A stretch of 10,618 bases of DNA, from contig DQVU01000191.1 of NCBI GenBank assembly GCA_015661585.1, positions 1 through 10,618 of the forward strand, read 5' to 3'. This document shows positions 5,328 to 10,618 of the stretch, in pieces. The notes beneath the pieces are model-generated. The model was not told where the DNA came from. It was given only the letters and a program-made list of their open reading frames with translations, and did no database searches. The position numbers were made by a program, and so were the translations under genes. How positions within the stretch are numbered: the first letter of the stretch is position 1; every line of letters begins with the position of its first letter. The stretch comes from Methanothermococcus okinawensis. GTDB taxonomy: Archaea > AGJL01 > Methanococci > Methanococcales > Methanococcaceae.

Positions 5328-7202
5328 TTAACACCTGTATATTACCTCCCCACAGTTCGAAGGTTTTTTAAAGGGCAGATCTACCCTCTTCAAGGTTTCA
5401 ATGAATCTTATTACATCCTCGTCCTCCAACTTCTCAGATCTAATAAGGAAATCATAATACTCTTCACCTATAGGTATAAACCTTAAATTGTACCTCTCTG
5501 CAACAGTTTCAATACCTACTCCTATATCTACCCTACCTGTGGCAACTGCCATTCCAACTGCAGAGTGGGTTTTTGCCTCTATGTTATATCCTTTTATTTT
5601 ACTTCTATCAATACCTCTCTCCTCTAAGAACTTATCAAAGAGTATCCTTGTACCTGAACCTTTATTTCTGTTTATAAATTTATATGTATCAATGTTTTCT
5701 AAGACATCCTCCAAGGTTTTCAAAGGAAGATCCCTTCTAACCATGAAACCCTGTCTCCTTATATAACCCCTAACAAGTACAGCATCTTTAACCTTGTATC
5801 TCTCTAAGAAGGGGATATTATACTCTCCATCCTCTCCAAGTAGATGTATCCCTGCAATATCTCCTTCACCTCTCTTTATAGACAACAACCCACCTATGGA
5901 ACCTACGTTAATAGTCTTTGCATAGATATTACCCTCTCTAAGTATAATATCCACACCTATACAGTGACTGCCTACTATACTAAGTCCAAATTTTATATTT
6001 CCAAAGAGATGCACCTCAACAGGTTCGTCCTCCAGTATCTCCTTACTCTCCTCTATAACAACATATCCATCACTGTAGGTTAGGGAGGTGATGGCTCCAC
6101 TACCCTTGAGGATTGGATAAACAGCATATCCCTTGCTACCCCTAACTACAGATACAGGTAGATACTCCACCCTTCCCTTTGCAGATATGTACCTAAGTGG
6201 GAAATGTCCCCTTATACTTCTCTCCTCCCCTCCAAAGAGTACGTTAAACACAGTTAAACAGGATGTGGGATAACCTGGAAGGCCTAGGATCAACTTAGGT
6301 GTTCCATCCCTTCCAGGTACGCTACCTATTACAGTTGGCTTTCCAGGTTTTATCTTCATCCCATGGATGTATATCTCCCCTCCAAGTTTTTCTATTACAT
6401 TGGCAGTTAGATCTCCTCTTCCAGCAGAGGTACCACCACTTAGGATCACTATATCGTTGTTATCCTCTATAGCCCTCTTAATAGTTTTTACAAGATCCTC
6501 CTCTCTATCTCTTACGATGCCGTAGAATTTGAAATCCCAGCCCCTCTCCCTTATAGAGGCTGCCAAGGTATAGGTATTAACGTCGTATATCTTGTAATCC
6601 TCCAGAGGTTTCCCAGGATCTATTAACTCATCTCCAGTGGATATCAGTGCAACCTTTAACCTCTTCTTAACCTTTACTCTCCTCCTCCCTATAGCTGCCA
6701 ATGCTCCAATATCCCTCGGAGACAGTAGCGTGCCCTTCCTCAGGACGATCTCCCCAGCCATGATGTCGCTACCACAGTACTGTATATTCTCATGGGGTGC
6801 AACGCCCTGGTATATCTTTACAGTGTCTCCCTCCCTCTCTGTGTACTCAACCATAACAACAGCATCACAGCCCTTCGGTATAGGTGCTCCAGTTGCTATC
6901 TCCACAGCCTCCCCACTTTTAACCTGGGTATTTGGGGCATCTCCAGCCCTTATGCTCCCAACTACTTTAAGTATCACCGGGTTATCCTCATCAGCCAAGT
7001 AGGTATCTTCAGATCTCACAGCATAACCGTCCATAAGAGCCCTGTCAAAGGGAGGTACGTCTATCTCTGCAACAACATCCTCTGCCAGTACCCTATTTAC
7101 AGATTCAAATAGATCCACCTCCTCCCATCCTATTTTATCTAAGAATTTTTTTACAATTTCCTTTCCCTCCTCTATACTTGAGAGTTTTAAGAACCTTTTA
7201 AT
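5328..7202 (-). CDS. moeA: Molybdopterin molybdenumtransferase MoeA fused to a periplasmic-binding-protein-like domain, ATT start
   Basis: Inserts molybdenum or tungsten into adenylylated molybdopterin, a cofactor needed by formylmethanofuran and formate dehydrogenases. From 7202 the protein is 624 residues. The MoeA part (about 1-405) has PPFDRALMDGYAVR (50-63), ATGAPIPKGCDAVVM (103-117), SGGTSAGRGD (255-264) and LGLPGYPTS (306-314). The C-terminal part (about 408-613) is a binding-protein-like fold with VGSHCIGVD, FINRNKGSGTRILF and VATGRVDIGVG (PF12727 type). It has no helix-turn-helix and no signal peptide, so it is a cytosolic ligand-binding module. Start: the first ATG/GTG/TTG is GTG at 7118, but the frame upstream encodes typical MoeA N-terminal sequence (KRFLKLSSIEEGKEIVKK). 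No standard start exists between the stop at 7235 and 7118. ATT at 7202 follows AGGAGGGAT (7214-7206) by three bases and is the likely start. Confidence 0.9.
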   Translation of the reverse strand: MKRFLKLSSIEEGKEIVKKFLDKIGWEEVDLFESVNRVLAEDVVAEIDVPPFDRALMDGYAVRSEDTYLADEDNPVILKVVGSIRAGDAPNTQVKSGEAVEIATGAPIPKGCDAVVMVEYTEREGDTVKIYQGVAPHENIQYCGSDIMAGEIVLRKGTLLSPRDIGALAAIGRRRVKVKKRLKVALISTGDELIDPGKPLEDYKIYDVNTYTLAASIRERGWDFKFYGIVRDREEDLVKTIKRAIEDNNDIVILSGGTSAGRGDLTANVIEKLGGEIYIHGMKIKPGKPTVIGSVPGRDGTPKLILGLPGYPTSCLTVFNVLFGGEERSIRGHFPLRYISAKGRVEYLPVSVVRGSKGYAVYPILKGSGAITSLTYSDGYVVIEESKEILEDEPVEVHLFGNIKFGLSIVGSHCIGVDIILREGNIYAKTINVGSIGGLLSIKRGEGDIAGIHLLGEDGEYNIPFLERYKVKDAVLVRGYIRRQGFMVRRDLPLKTLEDVLENIDTYKFINRNKGSGTRILFDKFLEERGIDRSKIKGYNIEAKTHSAVGMAVATGRVDIGVGIETVAERYNLRFIPIGEEYYDFLIRSEKLEDEDVIRFIETLKRVDLPFKKPSNCGEVIYRC

Positions 7203-7205
7203 AGT

Positions 7206-7214
7206 ATCCCTCCT
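7206..7214 (-). promoter_or_regulatory. Shine-Dalgarno site that decides the moeA ATT start
   Basis: On the minus strand this reads AGGAGGGAT, close to the ideal archaeal GGAGGTGAT. It ends three bases before the ATT at 7202-7200, the same geometry as the GGTGAT site before the secY TTG start. No other start codon is within reach in the moeA frame. Confidence 0.6.
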
Positions 7215-7327
7215 GAAAAGGTTATAAAAGATCTACCCGATAAAAATCTCATTCCAAATTATTATAATTATTTGCGTATAACATTTTAAACTTATAAATA
7301 AAAAATAAAATAAAAATAGAGTAAAAA

Positions 7328-7430
7328 AACTCCTAAGAAGTAGGATTAATAGACACTCTGAGAGATAATGGAAACACAGTGAGTAGTGACTCTACTACAG
7401 TGTCCAAGGTATCCCAGAGGACAACAGTAA
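7328..7430 (+). ncRNA. Candidate structured RNA, possibly H/ACA-like
   Basis: A first small hairpin is TCCTA/TAGGA (7331-7335 with 7341-7345, 5-base loop). A second, long imperfect hairpin uses CTCTG/CAGAG (7356-7360 with 7415-7419), GG-ACAC/GTGTCC (7370-7377 with 7400-7405, AA bulge) and GTAGT/ACTAC (7383-7387 with 7394-7398). Between the lower and upper stems are nine bases on each side. ACA follows one base after the lower stem at 7421-7423, with 15 bases between the upper stem and ACA. That matches the spacing rule for a pseudouridylation pocket. Against it, no clear K-turn is seen, and GATA/TATC could pair within the pocket. A TATA-like word (TTATAAATA, 7292-7300) fits a start near 7322. 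Minus-strand frames are also partly open. Confidence 0.4.
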
Positions 7431-7471
7431 GGCCAACTATTTTAATTTATTGTTGATTTTATATTAATAAC

Positions 7472-7482
7472 TTTTATATAAT
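7472..7482 (+). promoter_or_regulatory. TATA box for ilvE
   Basis: TTTTATATAAT is a good archaeal TATA box. Transcription would start near 7502, giving a leader of about 25 nt that contains GAGGTGA (7516-7522). This separates ilvE from the RNA candidate upstream. Confidence 0.55.
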
Positions 7483-7526
7483 TATTATTTTTTATTGAAA
7501 GAGAGATATTAAATAGAGGTGAATCT

Positions 7527-8390
7527 ATGAAGGTATATTTAAATGGTAAATTTGTAGATAAGGAGGATGCAAAGATATCCATCTACGATCATGGTCTCCT
7601 GTATGGAGATGGAGTATTTGAGGGCATAAGAGCATACGATGGAGTTATCTTTAAATTAAGGGAACATATAGATAGACTCTACGACTCTGCAAAATCTATC
7701 CTTTTAGAGATACCTCTCTCTAAGGAGGAGATGGAGAAGGTAGTAGTTGAAACTGTAAGGATAAACAACCTGAGGGATGCCTATATTAGACTGGTGGTTA
7801 CCAGGGGTGTTGGTGATCTAGGGTTAGATCCTAGAAAGTGTTCCAATCCAACTGTATTCTGTATAGCGGAACCTATGAATCCTCTACTTGGAGAGAGTGG
7901 TATAAGAGTTATAACATCCTCAATTAGAAGACTGCCTGTAGATGTACTAAACCCTGCTGTAAAATCCTTGAATTATTTAAACAGTATCTTGGCAAAAATT
8001 CAGGCGAACTATGCAGGTGTTGATGAGGCATTTCTCTTAGACAGCGAGGGGTACGTTGTAGAGGGAACAGGGGATAACATATTTGTAGTGAAAAATGGGA
8101 TTATAAAAACCCCTCCAGTGGCATCCAGTGTATTAAGAGGGATTACAAGGGATACGGTGATAGATATAGCGAGAGAATTAGGTTATACAGTTGTGGAGGA
8201 GAGAATAACACTTCATGAGTTATACGTAGCAGATGAAGTATTTATAACAGGTACCGCTGCAGAGTTAGTACCTGTTGTAGAGATAGATGGAAGGGTTATC
8301 AATGGAGGTAAGATAGGAGAGATAACAAAGAGGTTGAAGGAGGAGTTTAACAGGGTAAAGAGAATCTTAGGCACTAAGGTGTATGACTAA
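7527..8390 (+). CDS. ilvE: Branched-chain amino acid aminotransferase
   Basis: A 287-residue fold-type IV PLP aminotransferase that exchanges amino groups between glutamate and the 2-oxo acids of valine, leucine and isoleucine. Visible landmarks are the N-terminal VYLNGKFV, YDHGLLYGDGVFEGIRAYDG (20-39), the PLP Schiff-base lysine K146 in NPAVKSLNYLNS, the PLP-phosphate region EGTGDNIF with E180, and the late TGTAAELVPV motif that binds the substrate carboxylate. A D-amino acid aminotransferase or aminodeoxychorismate lyase has the same fold, but the YGDGVFEGIRAYDG and KSLNYLN pair favours IlvE. The start is ATG, four bases after GAGGTGA. It has its own TATA box at 7472-7482. Its TAA stop (8388-8390) overlaps the stop of the convergent DUF131 gene, so there is no intergenic terminator; T-runs inside that gene (for example T6 at 8538-8543) may end the ilvE transcript. 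Confidence 0.93.
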   Translation: MKVYLNGKFVDKEDAKISIYDHGLLYGDGVFEGIRAYDGVIFKLREHIDRLYDSAKSILLEIPLSKEEMEKVVVETVRINNLRDAYIRLVVTRGVGDLGLDPRKCSNPTVFCIAEPMNPLLGESGIRVITSSIRRLPVDVLNPAVKSLNYLNSILAKIQANYAGVDEAFLLDSEGYVVEGTGDNIFVVKNGIIKTPPVASSVLRGITRDTVIDIARELGYTVVEERITLHELYVADEVFITGTAAELVPVVEIDGRVINGGKIGEITKRLKEEFNRVKRILGTKVYD

Positions 8391-8665
8391 TAAACCCTCA
8401 TATAGAAGAGATATACCCACAGGATCATGAGGATCAGTATTAGGACAGAGAGGATTGCCAAGGTAGGCGAGTTTCCAATAAGGATGGGAATAGGTCCGAT
8501 CATGATAATACCTGAAAAAGAAACTTTATTTTCATCTTTTTTATCTATGTTATTTTCTACCTTCTCTTTATTTTGAATTCCATATGTGATAACTCCAAGG
8601 GACAGAAGGAAAAAACCGATAACTATTAGAAATATGCCAATGTATATAAGGAGTAGTCTATCCAT
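8387..8665 (-). CDS. DUF131 (TIGR00304-type) small archaeal membrane protein
   Basis: A 92-residue protein of unknown function. It has a hydrophobic helix at about residues 4-28, a charged loop at about 31-48 (many K, E, D and N), the motif SGIIMIGPIPILIGNS (51-66) and a C-terminal hydrophobic helix at about 68-88. Two membrane spans around a charged loop plus the GxxMIGPIPIxxG motif match the archaeal DUF131 family as I recall it. The frame extends upstream to TTG at 8698, but ATG at 8665 has an AAGGGAT site five bases before it, and the first span then begins at once, so ATG is preferred. It has its own TATA box at 8756-8766 and therefore is probably not part of the secY transcript. Its TAG overlaps the ilvE stop. 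Partners are unknown. Confidence 0.72.
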   Translation of the reverse strand: MDRLLLIYIGIFLIVIGFFLLSLGVITYGIQNKEKVENNIDKKDENKVSFSGIIMIGPIPILIGNSPTLAILSVLILILMILWVYLFYMRVY

Positions 8666-8755
8666 AGGTATCCCTTTTTGATGTTGTAATATCAACAATT
8701 AATAGCTAGTTTTCACCAAATTATTAGTCAAATATTCATTTTAAACTTATGAAGG

Positions 8756-8766
8756 ATATATAAAAA
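8756..8766 (-). promoter_or_regulatory. TATA box for the DUF131 gene
   Basis: On the minus strand this reads TTTTTATATAT. It predicts a transcription start near 8733, with about 70 bases of leader before the ATG at 8665 and about 35 before the alternative TTG at 8698. Confidence 0.5.
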
Positions 8767-8898
8767 TTTTTAAAAATAATTATAAAACCTTAGTTCCCAC
8801 CAACGTAGTAATTAAAAGAACGAATAAAAATAATAATTATTATTATAATAGTAAAACAATAAAAAATCTTTATAAAAAATAATCATAAAAATGAATAA

Positions 8899-9013
8899 AA
8901 CCTTATCTCAAAGTATTTTCTGAATACCGAGATAAAGATTAAGGACTCTATTGTGATATCAACCGTTGATTACAACAAGTTGTTTAAGCACGTAAAAGAA
9001 AATAATAAAAAAA
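8899..9013 (+). other. Island with two hairpins and an open frame: secY 3' end structure or gene remnant
   Basis: Hairpin 1 is TTATCTC/GAGATAA (8903-8909 with 8929-8935), stacked on GTATT/AATAC (8913-8917 with 8923-8927). Hairpin 2 is TTGT/ACAA (8951-8954 with 8972-8975) around ATCAA/TTGAT (8958-8962 with 8966-8970). Read on the minus strand, hairpin 1 is followed by T-rich sequence (below 8900), so it could terminate or stabilise the secY mRNA. On the plus strand a frame is open from 8899 past 9013 and reads like protein (SIVISTVDYNKLFKHVKENN). It has no ATG and runs into secY antisense, so at most it is a fragment. Confidence 0.35.
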
Positions 9014-10342
9014 TTATCTCCTCAGAAACTTTGAAAGTATTGGATGCAACTCGGAGATCTGCTCCTGGAGGATCTGCTCGTACATCCTATACACTATAGA
9101 GACTGTAAGTAATACCCCAGTACCTCCTCCAAGGGCACCTGTGAAATCTGCCCCCGCTGCCAGTAATCCGATGAAGGCTGAACTCATTACAGTAATTGGC
9201 ATTATATATCTTTTTAACCTCTGTTCAATTGCCTTAGTACTCTTTCTAAACCCCTTTATAGCCATGTTGAGACTCCCTAGTCTTCTAGCCATGGATTTGG
9301 CATCTAAACCAGAGGTCTCCACCCAGAATACACCAAATATTATACAGAATACAATCATAAGGATAGTATATACTATGGCATGTATAGGATCAGATAGAAC
9401 ACTTGATAAACCGTAAGGTGTTGTAAAGTAGTAGGCTATACCATCTACAGCCCTCCCCTCTACAAAACGTCCCAGTATGGGAAACCCCATCTTCTCCAGG
9501 AACATACCCCATAGTTGGATATTTGCAAATAGGGCTGCAGTAAAGATAACCGGGAGGTTGGACACGTATATGAACCTTATGGGATACTTGCCCACAGCAC
9601 CCCTTATCCTACCATGGGCAAGAGGTATCTCCACCCTTAAACACTCTGCATATACGACAACGAGGAACACTACTATAGTACCTATTATAGGAAGTATGAA
9701 CTCCAACGCTGTCCCAAGTGCTCCCTGGATCATGGCGTCTATGAACTTCCAGAGGTAACCCTCTGGTCCCAAGGCACCTACGAATATGGTCTGAGATACA
9801 CCTGCTGCAATGAAGAGTCCTATACCTGAGCCTATTCCGTACCTTGAGACGATCTCATCTAGGTATATAAGGAGTATTGCACCTATGGCCAGTTGAAGGA
9901 TGAGTATTAACGCCATTAAAGGAGGTAGAGGTCCAAAGGCTCCTGCACCGACGAATAGGGCACCTTCAAAGAAACAGAGGAATATAGCAAGTAACTTTTG
10001 CAAACCTTGAAATAGAGCCCTGTTTTCAGGATTGGAGAGATCCAACTTTATAACCTCAGATCCAACTAACAACTGCATTATTATTCCTGCAGTAACAATA
10101 GGTCCAATACCTAAGGTAATTAAAGTACCCATCTTAGAGGCAGTTACTGTCTGCCAGAATTCGAATATTGGAGGTATCTGGGCTCCTCCAGTGTAGAGAT
10201 CTATAGTCCCCATAATGAAGTATAAGATCAGAACTACCCCTGTCCATTTCAACTTCTCCTTAAAGGGAATATCCCTTTCAGGCCTCTTAACCTCTGGGAT
10301 GTACTCTAAAATAGGTCTTATTTTATGGAGGAATTCTTCCAA
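9014..10342 (-). CDS. secY: Protein translocase subunit SecY
   Basis: A 442-residue channel subunit of the SecYEbeta translocon in the cytoplasmic membrane, close to the roughly 435 residues of other Methanococcales SecY. Ten hydrophobic spans are recognisable. Landmarks are the amphipathic N-terminus with PEVKRPERDIPFKEKLKWT, the plug region after the first span (TGGAQIPPIFEFWQTV), TLGIGPIVTAGIIMQLLVGS, YGIGSGIGLFIAAGVSQ, and the cytoplasmic loop with RGAVGKYPIRFIYVSNLPVI. The C-terminal spans end in EQISELHPILSKFLRR. The start is TTG at 10342, set by a strong GGTGAT site (10351-10346) three bases upstream. It lies 69 bp downstream of rpl15 on the same strand, the archaeal spc-operon order. 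The next gene downstream is not adk, which I recall following secY in Methanococcus species; instead there is a 348-bp gap. Confidence 0.95.
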   Translation of the reverse strand: MEEFLHKIRPILEYIPEVKRPERDIPFKEKLKWTGVVLILYFIMGTIDLYTGGAQIPPIFEFWQTVTASKMGTLITLGIGPIVTAGIIMQLLVGSEVIKLDLSNPENRALFQGLQKLLAIFLCFFEGALFVGAGAFGPLPPLMALILILQLAIGAILLIYLDEIVSRYGIGSGIGLFIAAGVSQTIFVGALGPEGYLWKFIDAMIQGALGTALEFILPIIGTIVVFLVVVYAECLRVEIPLAHGRIRGAVGKYPIRFIYVSNLPVIFTAALFANIQLWGMFLEKMGFPILGRFVEGRAVDGIAYYFTTPYGLSSVLSDPIHAIVYTILMIVFCIIFGVFWVETSGLDAKSMARRLGSLNMAIKGFRKSTKAIEQRLKRYIMPITVMSSAFIGLLAAGADFTGALGGGTGVLLTVSIVYRMYEQILQEQISELHPILSKFLRR

Positions 10343-10345
10343 GAT

Positions 10346-10351
10346 ATCACC
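10346..10351 (-). promoter_or_regulatory. Shine-Dalgarno site that decides the secY TTG start
   Basis: On the minus strand GGTGAT stands three bases before TTG at 10342. No ATG or GTG lies nearby in frame, and the protein from TTG has the expected SecY N-terminus. Confidence 0.7.
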
Positions 10352-10411
10352 GATATTTAATTCCCATAGTTTTAATTATTATAATAATAAAATAATAAAA
10401 ATAAAAAATAA

Positions 10412-10618
10412 TTATAACTCAATAGCCTCTCCACCTGCAGCCTCTATTTTTTCCTTAGCTTTCTCTGAGAACTCTATTGCCTTTATTATCATTGGACAGG
10501 ATATCTTACCTCTTCCTAAAACCTTCTCGTAGTTAAGTTCTGTTACATCTACTACGATCTTTCCATCCTCTACCTTGAACTTATCCCTATTTTTATGTAC
10601 TATTTCGTCGATCTCTCC
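10412..10618 (-). CDS. rpl15: 50S ribosomal protein L15 (uL15), C-terminal part
   Basis: The last 68 residues of uL15, a large-subunit ribosomal protein. The visible part reads VDVTELNYEKVLGRGKIS, followed by a conserved C-terminal segment KAIEFSEKAKEKIEAAGG and the end EAIEL. The LGRGKI stretch and the EKIEAAGGE end are typical of archaeal L15. The N-terminal glycine-rich part lies beyond the window edge. It is upstream of secY on the same strand, the usual spc-operon order. The 69-bp spacer holds T-rich runs on the minus strand just after the stop, which may reduce read-through into secY. Confidence 0.92.
   Translation of the reverse strand, partial: GEIDEIVHKNRDKFKVEDGKIVVDVTELNYEKVLGRGKISCPMIIKAIEFSEKAKEKIEAAGGEAIEL

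Larger units (their letters stand above)
7203..7526. other. 324-bp divergent gap between moeA and ilvE
   Basis: Apart from the moeA ribosome site (7206-7214) and the ilvE promoter and ribosome site, the gap holds one GC-elevated island (about 7328-7430) flanked by almost pure A/T. A minus-strand TATA-like tract lies at 7258-7272 and could serve moeA with a start near 7240. No protein-coding gene is supported. Confidence 0.6.
8666..9013. other. 348-bp gap downstream of secY: AT-rich, with one GC-elevated island
   Basis: It holds the DUF131 promoter (8756-8766) and a long A/T stretch (about 8760-8900) with an A/T palindrome around 8829-8844. An island at about 8901-8995 can form hairpins and is annotated separately. 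No intact gene is supported. Confidence 0.6.

Noticed and set aside
6637..7002. Plus-strand frames opposite moeA and secY
   Set aside because: They are antisense shadows of well-supported genes with low-complexity translations and no ribosome sites.
7118..7120. GTG at 7118 as the moeA start
   Set aside because: It would cut off conserved MoeA N-terminal sequence that is open in frame, and the purine-rich site before it is immediately adjacent with poor spacing.
8829..8844. A/T palindrome centred near 8836
   Set aside because: Low-complexity A/T palindromes are frequent in all gaps here. It is not evidence for an operator or origin.

Overview
The window looks like chromosome of a methanogenic archaeon of the order Methanococcales, probably a thermophilic member (Methanocaldococcus, Methanotorris or Methanothermococcus type). 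The signs are very AT-rich intergenic DNA, heavy use of ATA (Ile) and AGA/AGG (Arg), GGTG-type Shine-Dalgarno sites, archaeal TATA boxes instead of -35/-10 promoters, and an archaeal gene set (archaeal SecY and uL15, methanogen Hpt, TldE/PmbA, Mrp/NBP35, DUF131). This placement is inferred from the sequence and from recall of the families; no search was run.

Layout. 1-653 (-): 5' part of purT, formate-dependent GAR transformylase. 757-1275 (+): small metallo-beta-lactamase-fold hydrolase, divergent from purT. 1276-1541: gap with a GC-elevated island. 1542-2801 (+): TldE/PmbA-like protein without the zinc HExxxH motif. 2871-3728, 3732-4286 and 4325-4906 (+): mrp, hpt and an RraA-like gene, closely spaced and probably one transcription unit. 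4907-5327: long convergent gap with a second GC-elevated island, a tandem 10-bp repeat and a hairpin plus T-tract. 5328-7202 (-): moeA fused to a binding-protein-like C-terminal domain; its natural start appears to be an ATT codon. 7203-7526: divergent gap with a strongly foldable RNA candidate and the ilvE promoter. 7527-8390 (+): branched-chain aminotransferase, ending tail to tail with a small DUF131 membrane protein (8387-8665, -). 8666-9013: AT-rich gap with a fourth island. 9014-10342 (-): secY. 10412-10618 (-): 3' end of rpl15, the tail of the spc ribosomal operon.

Most genes are housekeeping: purine synthesis and salvage (purT, hpt), Fe-S protein maturation (mrp), Mo/W cofactor (moeA), amino-acid synthesis (ilvE) and translation/secretion (rpl15-secY). 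I see no CRISPR array, no intact mobile element and no recognisable defence system. The points worth a second look are the ATT start of moeA, the four GC-elevated intergenic islands (structured RNAs or gene remnants), and the altered N-terminal Cys motif of Mrp.
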